Below are positions 10,076-22,521 of a stretch of DNA of 64,000 bases, piece by piece; the stretch's first letter is position 1; each line of letters opens with the position of its first letter. Position numbers and translations under genes: made by a program. Origin of the DNA: Fragilariopsis cylindrus CCMP1102 (taxonomy: Eukaryota > Bacillariophyta > Bacillariophyceae > Bacillariales > Bacillariaceae); NCBI GenBank assembly GCA_900095095.1, contig FMBT01000297.1, positions 186,001 to 250,000 of the forward strand. Direction: 5' to 3'. The notes under the pieces were generated by a model. It saw only the letters and a list, made by a program, of their open reading frames with translations, was not told the origin of the DNA and ran no database searches.

Positions 10076-12445
10076 GTCCCATACTCTACATAAATACAGT
10101 ACTGTAGCTGTCTCTCGTCTCTTTGAAGGAACCAGGTATAAACCATACTATGAGTCGAATTGGATGTTTCTATACTTATCGTAACCTCATCTCTAGATTC
10201 AATGAGGCAAATCGTGATCGATTTCTATCAATGGAACGATACCGATATACTGGTAGCAACAGAAACCCATTCATAACGGACATTGGTAACATTTCATACA
10301 ACAATGGTCAACCTCTGACAAGATTGCCATATTTTAGTTACTGTAGTAAATTTTGTTCTAAAAGTTTTTCCAATTATGAACTATTCTATTAACCTTGCCA
10401 TCAAGAACTGTCATCTTTTATCTGTGGACGAAACACCTTTAAGTAAGGTGATATTATGCATAGTGTTGTGTGTAGGATGATGATAGTGTAATTACAATGG
10501 TAGATTCTTCAATAATAATTCATTTAGTACTTTACTTTTTCCCCTTAGTTTGGAATATAAGGGGTGGGTCTGACAGGTCTGTTTCTATCTGGTTGTCCCT
10601 CTTTCTGACACATTGAACCTACTGTGTATGGTAGCTTCATCTATTTCTACTCCATTGATTTAGGCGTCAATTTGTAGCTAGAAATGATTATTAATATTGA
10701 GCATTGCTGCTTGCTGCCATAGCAACATGCATAGCTTTCAATTTACTGTGGGAACACCACCCATGGTAGGTATGACCAGAGGGAAAGCATTTCTGACTTC
10801 CTTCTTGTTATGATTCTGAAGTTTACAAGACTTCCCAGAATGGTAGTTAGTCAGATGTGTGAGTTGTCTCCTTTGACTTCTCACTGTGTGTCAATAATAC
10901 AAATATACTGCAAGGTTTCATTGGTCCCATTATAATTGCTGCATTTTCATACTGATCTACCTTTATAGCAATTTAAACATCCCAAGATACTGCTGCTGCT
11001 GCTATATAGGCCAGTATTGCTGGTGCTCACACGGTTAAAAATCTCCTTTCATATATGGTTAATGTTAAATTGTGGATGACTGTTAGAAGTAAAGCACTAC
11101 TTCACATATAGGCATTAAAAAGAGCTATATTTGTCATTTTTGGTATTAAATATATCAAAAGCAGCCTCTATAGATTTTTTACTTTTTGCATGCTTACCTT
11201 GTGTTGCATTACTTTGTTTCTCTGGGAGACAAAGTAAGTTATCCAAAAATCCATCAGATTATGGGGGTGCTTCAGCTTTTATCTCATAGCTCTGTTAGAT
11301 TTTTAACAACTACTGTGAAAAGATGGAGTTTATATAATAATATTGTTTATTCAATATATATTAGATAGAACACTACTCTATTGTTGTCTAATTTGTCATT
11401 GTATCTTATGTATCTAGCTAGCTAACTTCACTAGACTGAAGACCTTCTATGCTATTAACGTATGTAGATAGTATTAATTAGAAGAGTGAGCTTAGTTGCT
11501 CTCTATGATCTGCTATATCTACTCGTGTGGTCTGTGTGTGGTCTGACCCTGGCCAGTCATTCCACTCATATGGTCGGTCCTGGTCGGTCATTCCATAGTG
11601 ACACTCGCCTTACGTCTACATAATTACCTGGGCTTGTCTGTTATTATATGTGATATGCACTGACTACGCTACGTTGTTTGTTGGGAGAATGACAGATAAA
11701 TACGTCGCTCTATCTGTTTTATATGCCACACAAACAAACCCCAGGACAAGAATATGATGGTGCATGTTTTCTGTGGTGTGCACAAATTTAATATTAGCGG
11801 ACTACTGGAAAATGCCATATTCAAACAATTAATTCATCAATAAACCATCTGGTTGCATTGTGTGATCTACTGATAGTACAAACATATTATTATTATTACA
11901 CTACTTCTTATATACAGGCCAAGTGTTGTGATGGTGAGCTGATATCTATCATTTGTACTGCATTCCCCCCTACAATGTTCAACTCCCTTATACACTTGAT
12001 TTTAAACTTCCAATGTGGAACATGTCATGTGTCGGCATGCATGACACGTACAAACCCTCACATTGTGTGTGTGTGTGTGTGTGTTGTATTTCCTTGATTA
12101 GTGTAGCCAGTCAGTATTTCCTGTGTGTTGAAGGGAAAATTTAGGGATATATCTACTGTATATAGAAATAGGACCTGAAACTAATGCCATGTGCATAATA
12201 TATAATATTGAATACTGTACATACACTGAACTGATACAAAATTATTATTGTACTATCAGTATTTACTATCTAATAAAAGTTGACGCGCAAAAAATCTCGC
12301 TGAAATGAAAATTTCATTCCGCGGAGTCACATCATGGCTGGTTCGCGAAGGTTGATAGATATTTTGTGCTCACCAGGCTAGTTACGTCACTCTTTTTTCG
12401 TGTTAGACTTCTTCCTTTGGTGTCCCTCTCCGTCATGTATACCAG
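10076..12445. other. Gene-poor intergenic region
   Basis: About 2.4 kb, richer in T than the genes, with no ORF of credible composition. A TG microsatellite lies at about 12065-12084. Two near-copies of ggtc(c/g)gtcattcca lie around 11550-11600. I found no tRNA-like or protein-coding signal. Confidence 0.45.
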
Positions 12446-12702
12446 TACGGTAACAAAACATGTCATTTTACAACGTGAATCTGAGCAAGCCGTGTAATGT
12501 TTTTTTTGTTCTCGTGTTAAATTAAGAAGCTAACTGCTATTTTCTACTACGATCACACTTCAATAAGTAATTATACGGTAACAAACACGTCATTTCTTTA
12601 CAACGTGAATCTGAGCAAGCCGTGTCATGTTTTTTTTTGTTCTCGTGTTAAATAAAGAAGTTAACTGCTATTTTCTACCACGATCACACTTCAATAAGTA
12701 AT
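12446..12702 (+). repeat. Tandem duplication of about 128 bp
   Basis: Unit 1 (12446-12572) and unit 2 (12574-12702) both run from tacggtaacaaa through acaacgtgaatctgagcaag and a T run to cacttcaataagtaatt, with a handful of substitutions and small indels. It lies 330 bp upstream of glycosyltransferase copy B, in its probable promoter or 5' UTR. Confidence 0.85.
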
Positions 12703-13032
12703 TCTATTCATACTATAACGGCTAAGTGAACCGTATGCTAACAAAGTTTTGGCGAAACAAATCGCTTTTTTTTCGCAGTCCTGTAACGTTACTGATACAA
12801 CACTCACATCTTTTCTTTTTCGTTCGAAACTGTTACATATACTCATACCTGTGTACTAATAATATTAATACTCGCCACACACACCAAAACACAGTAGAAG
12901 AAATATTCTTTACATACCCTTTTCTCATTACTCATAATAATAATAATAATAATAATAACCTTCGTTTGTTTGTTCGAAACAAAGTTTTAAAAGTAGAGGT
13001 ATTAGAAGAAACACCAACAATAATAAAGTAAG

Positions 13033-15182
13033 ATGCAGTTTTCTACTCTCGCTCTAATGACGATGGTCGCCACGATCTGTGGTGTATCTGCCGATCAACG
13101 ACAACAACGACAAGCGTTACGGGATGATGTTATGGTATTAATGTATGAAACTGATGCATCGTTACCACAAGATCCAACATCTCCATTACATTTCTTCCGA
13201 GAAAAGGGTGATATCGCTCAATTACAAACAACTGTTTACGGTGGAAATCTTGACTACCATGGATTCGGTGATAAGTACCAAACATTGAGACCATTACTTG
13301 AAATTATGGATTCCGACAAGTTAGTTATCTTAGCGGATGCACGTGATGTTGTTCTTAATGTCCCTAACAATGAGGCATTCGCATCACTTGCTATTGATAA
13401 CTTCATGGAAACATACACGAAACTTACAAAGGATTCACCTGGTGCTGTCGTCATGTCTGCAGAGGCACAATGTTGTGTATCGGCAATGGCCCATGCACAT
13501 CCAAGTGAATACTTTGATCCTATCACGAAGGAACGAACCAAACGTGCCTGTTCTTCTGGTTTAGGTGAATGCATGTGGTACCCAAGTCAAAACATTGAAG
13601 ATTGGCAAGTATTTATGGAAGACTTAGCATTCAATACAACTGGTGATGAAAATTCCGACGTTTATTTGAATGCTGGTCTAATGGCTGGTTACCCCGCCGA
13701 TTTGATCAACCTATTGAATGTGTTAGATATTGATCCAACCGAAGATGATCAAGCTGTCCTATCAGGACTTATGTATCAATTCCCCGATATGATCAAACTC
13801 GATTACAAGCAGGAGATGTTCGGTAATAATCAGTGGCCAAGAGGACTCGTCGATGGATGCATGTTTGAAAGTCAAGGTGATCATCTATCACTTATCCATA
13901 CCGAAACTGGTACAGAACCTTTGATTTTACATACACCTGGAAAGTTTTACGATTGTCTTGACGTTCTTATTGAAGACCTTGGGGGTGTCAGTCAACAACG
14001 GTATTTATTTGGTATGGAAGACATGGACGAAGGTACGTTTACAAGTACATAATATTATACAGTATAATATAACATAACAAATCATTGTATTATTATAATA
14101 CATGCCCCTCGTCAAGCAATTACTTTCTTTTCAATTTCTCACACTATCTGGTACTATCTCTATTTCTTTCGATTTCTATCACAAACACAAACACGAACAC
14201 GCAGCTATGAAAGCTGAAGGATTCAGTGTCGATGATCGTAAACTTGTTGAGAATTATGGATACGGAAGTAGCAATTACTCACCAAATTACGGCTATGGTG
14301 GAAGCAACTACGATGGAGGTAGCAATTACTCACCAAATTACGGATACGGAAGCGTAAGCGGCAGGAACTACGGAACCAATTATGGATACGGAAGCGCCAG
14401 TAACTACGGAACGAATTATGGATACGGTAGTAGCAACTACGGAGCCAATTATGGTATCGCTAAGAACTACGGTGTGACTGGAGGAACAAGACGCTTGATG
14501 GGAACGCTTTATGGGGGGACGAACACGATGCTGGACAAAATTCGATCTATGGTCAGAACTATTAAAGCACGACTCGAAGGTACTGAATCAGGTCCTATCA
14601 CAGTTAAAGTAGAAGAACCTGCTGACAATTATGGGTAAGTAAAGATATATACAATTCCATTCCATTCCATTCAATTCAATCCATCGCTTTCATTTATGTT
14701 GCTTGTTGAAGCAAACGGTAAACTCGCCACCCAACTCAGCACGACGCATGAATTCACGGAAATCGAGCCAATCATAAACAACAAAAAGACAAACAGCTCA
14801 CACCAAATCTGCTCGCCCCTACTTCCTTCCTATCTAATCCCTCTTCTCCCTCTTCTTCTTCTACTCTATGAAACACAGACAATACGGTAATTATGGTCAG
14901 TATGGCACTCCAAGCAATTATGGAAACTACGGCACTCCAAGCAACTATGGAAACTACGGCACTCCAAGCAACTATGGAAACTCCGGTCGGTCGGATAGTG
15001 CTCCAAGCAACTATAGTGGAGAATCAAACTACGGAAACTATGGCTCGGACGGTTCCTATGGTGGAGTCTATGGACAGTACGGAGGAAATTACGCCGATAA
15101 TTATTCACCATCATCAAACTATGGAATAGCCCGAAGACGGGGACGTCGATTACGTAAGACTGGATTACGCAAGACTGCTTAA
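13033..15182 (+). CDS. Secreted PLOD-type glycosyltransferase with NYG-rich tail (copy B)
   Basis: Three exons: 13033-14032, 14205-14634 and 14879-15182. The donors are GTACGT and GTAAGT, the acceptors CGCAG and ACACAG, and the phases are 1 and 2. The joined protein is about 577 residues. A signal peptide leads a domain co-linear with copy A: VYGGNLDYHGFGDKYQTLR, metal motif DARD, AEAQCCVSAMAHAHPSEYFDP, DVYLNAGLMAGYP, EDDQAVLSGLMYQFP and ILHTPGKFYDCLDV. The first junction restores a segment matching copy A (MKAEGFSVDDRKLVENYGYG against LKREGFDFGAHHRQRKLDENYG). The tail is built of NYGYG, SNYSPNYG and TPSNYGNYG units, with a TRRLMG site and a basic end, RRRGRRLRK. It lacks the acidic repeats of copy A. 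The C-terminal tail resembles wall or adhesive structural proteins. The sugar donor, the acceptor and catalytic activity are unknown. Confidence 0.85.
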
Positions 15183-16008
15183 ATCTGCCGTGAATAATGC
15201 GAGAATTTTTCGATAACCGCTTGCTCCTGCTGTATAAGATGTATTATTATAGATTATCTGCCCTGTCGGGCGAATAGTTACTACCTGGTAGCTACTACTT
15301 ACAGGATACAGCATAACACGACCAATCAAACCCAAAACAAAAAAGAGAGCAAAACAGTTGTGATCTCGCTCATCACACATCGTATCAAATCAAACATGAC
15401 CTTCCGTTTGATATTCTTAACTAAATAGATGGTTAATTGATGGACCGAATCATCAATTATCAGTCCTTAAAAGTACATGTATTGGTACAACATAACCTGT
15501 ATCTAATAGAAATGATTTTTATACATTAATCTTTTGAGCAAATAAAGTCTTTATTAGTCTGTAGCCGTATTGAACAACCAGTTTTAGTATTAACAGAGTT
15601 TATTTCTTATTTCAGTTTAAAATTGTTTCGTTCCTAGTTCTTATTTCAGGTTTCATATAGATATTATTTGAGAATGTTACCCCTGAATGTGCTCTCAATA
15701 GCTCTCCTCACCCGGCGCAAATTTGGGATGATTATCCCCGAAAACATCAAAAAAAATCTATTTCGACGACGCCGACGGCGATGGATAGTAACACTATTGT
15801 GAAATCAACGACGATAATAACGACGAGGACCAAAACTTGAGCAAAAATAACTATCTAAAAAATAAGCGAAATGAGAAGGTGAACGGCGACGACGAAGATG
15901 ACTAACATTTATAAACTATACTCCTTCTGTTATAATAATAATATGTTAGTGTGATTAATTCCAACAGACATGGCATAGTATCCCTTCAACTTATACTAAG
16001 TGCTACAA
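15183..16008. other. Intergenic region between convergent genes
   Basis: This 826-bp spacer holds the 3' ends of glycosyltransferase copy B and the ThiO-like gene. No coding signal or repeat was recognised. Confidence 0.45.
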
Positions 16009-18771
16009 CTATTTCTTTTTTATCTCTGGCATACCACCCTTTGATCGATTTTTTCGTCGAGCTTCCTTCATTTTGTCCAATTCATCTTGACGATTGTTAC
16101 TAGAATTGGCATCAAGGATTGTCTGGTACCCGTCATACTCAGAATCAGCAGAATCACTTTCTGTTTTCCCGTTATTATTATTCTGTGGAAAGGGTTGGTC
16201 GGATGATAATGACTTTTCATCCGGCGCTGCTGCTAATGCTTGGTCAGCCTCGAGACTTTGAAAAAATTCACCGGGGGAAGTATATGGAGGGATAATTCTT
16301 GATTCTCCAGTTTTATCAATGTGATAGATCCGAAAACCGGGATCCGGTCGCTTTTCACCTTCATCTACAGGTAGATCTACATCTTGTTTCGATTTGTTAT
16401 CACGAATCGACTGATAAATAGATTTTAGTTCCTCATTGTTCCCACTCTTATCGTCATCGTCATCATCGATACTAGATTTTGCTCCTGCACTTGTACTTGA
16501 ACTTCCCACTGTGAAAGCATCACCAGAATCAGACCCATCGTATGTAGAAGTTGTTGACGTCGACGACGAATCAGAGGAAGAAGATTCAACGACGTCCAGT
16601 GTCGAAGATTGCAATGCGGCTTCTTGTTGCGAGTAATAGAATTTGCTTAGATGTTCCCCATCATTATCGAGTTCGTCGTCCTCGTCTGTCGTTTTCGCTC
16701 CGGGACTTTCTTCTTCTTCCTCTTCCTCGTTTTTCGTTGTTGGTCGTCGTTTGTTCTGTTCGTCAAATCCTTCGTATATGGCCGCGTCTTCCATTCCGAG
16801 AAGAGCTGCTCGTTCAAATGCATCTTCCGAAGCAGAATCGTCGCCAAAAATACTATCGCCGCCACCATCTGCACTACTACTACTACTACCAAACAGGGAT
16901 TCTCTATCTTTTTTTCGTTCTTCTCCAGCCGATCGTGCAGTCGAATATGATCCCAATTCCGTTCCAACAGCGGCTGCTATTCCTGTTCCTGATCGACGTG
17001 TATGTACGGGGTACATGGAAGCGGCGTATCGTGAATTCGCCGCCATTTTTTTACCACCTCCCGGCGACGTGAACCGATCCCAATTAAATGCATCCAACAT
17101 GTTTTGATCTTCTTGTGTCAATTGAAATTCAGAATCAGAATCATCATCATCGTCGTTATTACTATTACTGGCGATTAATGTTGCTAATAGATGACCTGTT
17201 TTGGGTGCCAATAAAACACCATTCCTCCAATATCCACCAGCTAAATACAAATTATCCCATGGGGTTTCTCCTAAGATCGGTCCCTTATCGGGTGTTGTTG
17301 GACGTAATCCTGCCCATGTTTCCTCTATGGGTAAATCAGCCAATGCCGGTACCAATTGTAACGCATGTGATAAGACATGCATAATCCCCGCAGGTGTTAC
17401 ATTTGAATCAAAACTACCCGCCTCGACAGTTGCACCGATAACGATCCGTCCATCAGCTTTTGGAACGATATAGGAATCACCACCGAACAAAACTCGACGT
17501 AAAATCGGCGGACGGTCCTTCGGCATCCGCAATGATACAGATTGGCCCTTGTGTGGTTCAAGTGGGACTGGTAATAAATTCCTCATCCATGCACCGTTTG
17601 CGACCAATATAGCTTTCGCCGATACGTACCGACCGGAACGAGAACCAAGCCACAAGCCCTTACATACACCTTCTTGTAAATCAAGTGATGTAACCTCATT
17701 GTTTGAACCGCATAAAAATTCAACTCCGGCACCAATACATGCAGCCTTTAAGGAACATGTCAATCTACGTGCGTCAACACTAGCATCCTCGGGGAACCAC
17801 CATCCACCAACAATATCTGGGTGTAAATGTGGTTCCAATTCTTTTGCTTGTGTTGCGTCCAGCCAAAATGCTGTGGGAGTTTTTTTCTTCTTTCTCTTTT
17901 TCTTTTGTCTTGGGCTTTCATTTTCGTTTTTGTTATCATCATTATCATTGTCGTGGTCAGGCATCCACGTAGCAACGTTATCCCCAGCAAAGGCGGGCGC
18001 AAAAAATCCACCGGAAGCAACGTATCCGATATTCCAGGGTTCCAAACTGTTATCGCCATCGTTATCATTTAATAAGTATTTATGTCCATCGGGGCCAGCA
18101 TCATATGCCATCCCTTCAACTAATGCAACAAAATCACCATACATACGTTTGGATGCTAAACATAAATCTAAATAATCACCTTTCGGTAATCGTTCTGAAT
18201 GTGGTGCTAACATCCCAGCAGCAGCCATACTAGCCATATTTCCAGGATTAGCACCACCAGTAGCAGCAGTGGAATCATTATTAGTATCATTATTCCGATC
18301 AATGATTGTAATCCGTCTTTTAGGATCAATTTGTGTCAAGTACAATGCTGTTGATAATCCTGCTAATCCGCCACCTACAATTACTACGTCCTTATGAAGT
18401 TGTCTTCGTCGTGGTTGTTGCGGAATGATAGGTGATGACGATGAAGGACCAGGAAAGGAAGTAGAAGAAGGGGGAGATTGATAGGAGATACCACTATTCA
18501 TCGATGATGATGCTGGGATTGATGACTTCATTGAGGGATCGGGATCTTGTGATGAAAATGACGACAAAGATGATGATGATGATGACATGGACAAGATAGT
18601 GTTCCGAACAGCACTCGATGTCGAAGTCAAAGTTCTTATTGTGGTGGTAGGTGATGACTGTTGCCAGGCGTTGACACTGATCGGCATCATGAGTTGCTCG
18701 AATCGAAGTCCCATCAGTCCCAGACCCAGTAGCATCATGTTCAGTAGTATCGGGAGATGAAATAATGCCAT
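16009..18771 (-). CDS. ThiO-like glycine oxidase (FAD), thiamine pathway, with long acidic tail
   Basis: About 920 residues from ATG 18771. The hydrophobic N-terminus, ending VNAWQQSS, looks like a signal plus plastid transit peptide. FAD-binding KDVVIVGGGLAGLSTALYL follows a Ser/Pro linker. Further ThiO/DAO-type segments are MAAAGMLAPHSE, LEPHLHPDIVGGWWFPEDASVDARRL, ILVANGAWMRNLLP, PHKGQSVSLR, YIVPKADGRIVIGAT, GLRPTTPDKGPILGE and LAGGYWRNGVLLAPKTG. Known: ThiO oxidises glycine to dehydroglycine for the thiazole ring of thiamine. The last 330 or so residues are acidic, Ser-rich and disordered, beyond normal ThiO length (about 370). They hold one possible ordered patch, FRIYHIDKTGESRIIPPY. A Lys-rich insert (QKKKRKKKKT) sits inside the catalytic part. 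Confidence 0.82.
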   Translation of the reverse strand: MALFHLPILLNMMLLGLGLMGLRFEQLMMPISVNAWQQSSPTTTIRTLTSTSSAVRNTILSMSSSSSSLSSFSSQDPDPSMKSSIPASSSMNSGISYQSPPSSTSFPGPSSSSPIIPQQPRRRQLHKDVVIVGGGLAGLSTALYLTQIDPKRRITIIDRNNDTNNDSTAATGGANPGNMASMAAAGMLAPHSERLPKGDYLDLCLASKRMYGDFVALVEGMAYDAGPDGHKYLLNDNDGDNSLEPWNIGYVASGGFFAPAFAGDNVATWMPDHDNDNDDNKNENESPRQKKKRKKKKTPTAFWLDATQAKELEPHLHPDIVGGWWFPEDASVDARRLTCSLKAACIGAGVEFLCGSNNEVTSLDLQEGVCKGLWLGSRSGRYVSAKAILVANGAWMRNLLPVPLEPHKGQSVSLRMPKDRPPILRRVLFGGDSYIVPKADGRIVIGATVEAGSFDSNVTPAGIMHVLSHALQLVPALADLPIEETWAGLRPTTPDKGPILGETPWDNLYLAGGYWRNGVLLAPKTGHLLATLIASNSNNDDDDDSDSEFQLTQEDQNMLDAFNWDRFTSPGGGKKMAANSRYAASMYPVHTRRSGTGIAAAVGTELGSYSTARSAGEERKKDRESLFGSSSSSADGGGDSIFGDDSASEDAFERAALLGMEDAAIYEGFDEQNKRRPTTKNEEEEEEESPGAKTTDEDDELDNDGEHLSKFYYSQQEAALQSSTLDVVESSSSDSSSTSTTSTYDGSDSGDAFTVGSSSTSAGAKSSIDDDDDDKSGNNEELKSIYQSIRDNKSKQDVDLPVDEGEKRPDPGFRIYHIDKTGESRIIPPYTSPGEFFQSLEADQALAAAPDEKSLSSDQPFPQNNNNGKTESDSADSEYDGYQTILDANSSNNRQDELDKMKEARRKNRSKGGMPEIKKK

Positions 18772-20061
18772 ATTTTTATTTTTTTCCAACAGGATCTATG
18801 GCGTAGTTTCTGCTCTGTATCTTTCACTATTACTCTATCGCCCTCTCTATTTCTTTCTTCTTTTCCTGCTAGATTTTTTAATTTGTTTCTTTGTGCGTTA
18901 GATTAGAGCGGAATCAATCATCTGCTAGAATCAATCTCTGAATTAAAAATCGAAGTATTCTTCGGTATCTGTGTCAATCAAATACATGTAATCTAAACGA
19001 CAAAAGAAACGATAGGATTTTGACAAAAAAAACAAAAATGGATGATGTTGTGTGCGTTTGTTGTGCGTTGCTATTTTGGTCTGGTTCCACGTGTAAGTAC
19101 TTCGTATTGTAGCCAGATTTGGGCAAAAAAGAGTAGGCAACTCTTTTAACATGTATATGTTGTGTTTGGTTTGGATGATCTACCTTCTTTTTTCAAGTCA
19201 ACCCTTCTGAGAAAAAAGAGATTGAATAGAGAAAGAAACATCGCATTTTACAAACCTTTGTACTAAAATATACTGTTGTGGAAGTAGCAAAGTCTTTCCT
19301 AGTAGCATAATCAAATCAAAGAATCTAGAATCACTACATTTTTCACTACATTTTCTTAATACAAAACAAATCGCTTGAGTTGTAAAGAAAGTTCACAATC
19401 ATCCAGACAAGCTGAGTCACATCACTTGCTATCCTCATTATCATTGACATCTGTGTCTGTGCCGTGATTGTTGACCTCTTTGGACATCTTTAAGCTTATT
19501 TCACTTGTTGTAACGGAAACATACCTTTAGTAGGTACTATAGCTACTACTAATATATTCCTGACTCACTCAGTCGGAACCGCGAAAAGAACCGGTGACAT
19601 CAAAGATTCAGATCGTCATGCGAAAAACAAATGAAGATTCTTCTACAGTACTTCCTCCGTGTACCCCTAACTTCCAATGGCGCTATGTTTTAAATATTTA
19701 GCGTGTGTAAATCATTCTAAAACCTTAAAATCTACTCAATCGACAGGAAATTTAAAAAAAAATGAGATTTTGAAAGTTTTCGAATCACTCTACACTGTAT
19801 TATTCACTGTAAATTTTCAAACGATAGCGCGGCTCGAAGTTAGGTGTGCACAGAGGAAGTACATCGTCATGCATCCGAGAAGAACGAAACTAGATAAATA
19901 GTTCACGTAAGTTAACTTCCCAAAAGTCTACTGTAAGCGAAACATATTACTCCTTTCAAAGAAGTAATTTCACCAACGCTAAGGTTCACAAATCGCAACT
20001 GACCGGCTGGATAAGGACACACAAAAAAGAATCAGAATTAACGAACCAAAAAAAAAATACG
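18772..20061. promoter_or_regulatory. Divergent intergenic region
   Basis: This 1.29-kb spacer lies between the ThiO-like gene and the multicopper oxidase, which are read in opposite directions. No credible coding frame or clear repeat was seen. Confidence 0.4.
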
Positions 20062-20470
20062 ATGACGAACAACAAATACGGTTCTCTTGTTATCGAGAAG
20101 GATGAGAACAACGAATTCCTGGATACATACAATGATGATGCTCTTCAGATTGATCGCGAATCACAACAATTATTAGTTGATGATATTGCTAATTCTACTA
20201 GTAGTAATAGTGCCATTACAACGAACATCAACAGCAGCAATAGCAGCAGCAACAATAGTAAGGGAAGAACAATTTTCACCACTTTTGTTGTGGTAGTCTT
20301 ATTGGTCATCTTCGGCGTTGTTGCTGTTGTTGGATCGTCGTATAACTTGTTTGGCGAGGGTGAAACGATGGTGATTTCTGCTTCTGCTTCTGCTTCTACT
20401 TCGTCTACCGATAATTCGGTGGTTATCAACGAAATTGAAGTCGTCGAAGACGGCAATAACAACAAATTAG

Positions 20471-20504
<34 letters not shown>

Positions 20505-22521
20505 TCACGAGCATTCACCATTTTTTAATGTTACCTTACCTTGGAAGCAGGTACAAATGTCTGATTCGCATTCGCTCAGCAGTGACAGTATGAATAATCA
20601 TTACAAAGCTGTTATTGAATTTTGTTCTGATCCAACACAAGATTTATATGGATATGGATTATTAGGGGCATGTATCCCAGGACAAACAACAGTATTAATT
20701 CGAATGAAACCAAAACAATTTTATCATTTAACACTTGTTAATAATGGTCATATCGATACTAATTTACATACCCATGGATTGCACGTCTCTGGTGTTGGTA
20801 CGTGTGTGTGTGTACTACAAAAAAAGATAGAATGTGCACCAGCTTCGTTGCTAGTAAATGCATCACAAACAAGGTTTTCATATTCATTATACTTATTCTT
20901 TCCCCCATCGTTCCTTCTTTTCTCCTATTGTTTTCCTTTGTGTGGTAAAGGAACCGTCGACGATGTCACTAGATTGGTGGAACCTGGAAAGTGTATCACA
21001 TATGATGTAAGTTTTTCTATGGAAAATAAGAAGAAATAATCATTGAAATAAATGCTACTACTTCTTAAGAGAACTACTTTGGAACTCACACTCATTGGTT
21101 GCACGGGTTTACCTTTAATTACCTTTCTTTGTACTATTCATTTTTCTTATTTTACCTGATTTTTCGTTGGTTTAAATACATGCAGTACAATATCTTAGAC
21201 GATGCGGATGTGGGAACGTATTGGTATCACCCACATCGTCATCCATTGACTACTCGATCGGCATATGGAGGAGCGTACGGGATGTTAATCGTTGATGAAA
21301 TAGTCAATGAGTACTATCCACCACAAATTGAAAACTTCTTAAAACACAACGAGGTGTTATTGCAATTTTCTAGTATGTTCAATAAGAAATTACCAAATGC
21401 GACTCGATCCAATAAAGTGAACCATCAAACGCTGCTGGACTTGACCATACAACCAGAAATGTATTATTATTTCCGTGTGTCATCCGTTGTTTATGCTGAA
21501 TCGGTGAACTATGTCGAATTCATTCCACAAAATGCATGTGATGTGAGACCAATTGCATACGATGGTGTATACAGATCGGAAATCCCTCATCCTGGTAACA
21601 GTACCAACAAACACATGATGACTGTCTCATCACGAGTAGATCTATCCGTTCGTTGTTCGGAAGATGCAGAAATACATTTCCATCAAGGAGCAGGACCTAG
21701 TGATGAATCAAAAATGGTTCAGATTCATTTAGCATCCTCATCATCATCGTCGACATCAACTGTGACAACCAATGATGATCCAACCGATGTTACGTTGTCT
21801 CCCAACTTTCCGTCTTCACCATACTGGGATATGGATTTAGAAACATCGTGGAAACCTCGTCGACCGTATTATATGCCCAATTTAGCAGATCCCAAATTCA
21901 AAGTAGACGAGAAATGGCATATTTCGATGGACGACTACTTCTTAAATGGCACGAAGGGCGTCTCTGTAAATCAAGTTACGTGGGACCCAGACGTTGCAAT
22001 TCGTACCTTCGATCTTGGTCAATTAATTGAATTTCCTATTATGTTGTCACAATCTCATCCGTATCATGCACATATTAATCGGATGCAAATTGTTGAACCT
22101 GGTGGTTGTGGTGGCCGATTTGAAGAAGGTGAATACTTTGATACTATCGTCCAATCTTCCGATAAGAAGGAATGTAATGTCCGACAAAAATTCTTTGACT
22201 TTGCTGGTCGGATCGTTATTCATTGCCACAGATTCGGCCACGAAGATCAGGGTATGATGACTGTAAGTAAATAATTATGAAACATATTTGTATGGCGAAG
22301 GTTGATATGCACAAGTATTATGTGTCTGCATAACGATTTTTTGACTCCCTATTTTCTAACGGTATGAATGAACCTATCACACAATACAATTCACGGCTCA
22401 CACTGGCTGAACCTTTATATCTGTTTTACCCTCACTCACTTCGAAGTGGATCGATGTATTGGGTGGGCACGGACATGGAATGAGTGGAGCTCCTCAAACG
22501 AATTGTTCTGCTGTTTTGTGA
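20062..22521 (+). CDS. Membrane-anchored multicopper oxidase
   Basis: Four exons: 20062-20797, 20951-21006, 21186-22262 and 22447-22521. All introns are GT-AG, and the joins restore copper motifs (HTHGLHVSGV|GTVDD, TYD|YNILDD, GMMT|WIDVLGG). The protein is about 648 residues. A single membrane span, TFVVVVLLVIFGVVAVVG (about 75-92), follows a Ser/Asn-rich cytosolic start, giving a type II topology. Copper sites in order are HTHG (about 236), WYHPHRH (about 278-283), HPYHAH in the last domain, and the HCHRFGHEDQGM cluster. The Cys that links the type 1 and type 3 coppers is present. Known: MCOs couple four one-electron oxidations (phenols, metals) to O2 reduction. Ferroxidase and laccase-like roles are both possible, since no permease partner is nearby. 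Confidence 0.87.

Noticed and set aside
10123-10392. 89-codon open frame after the ABC-F gene
   Set aside because: No domain, no signal and no repeated or conserved pattern; it lies in the 3' flank.
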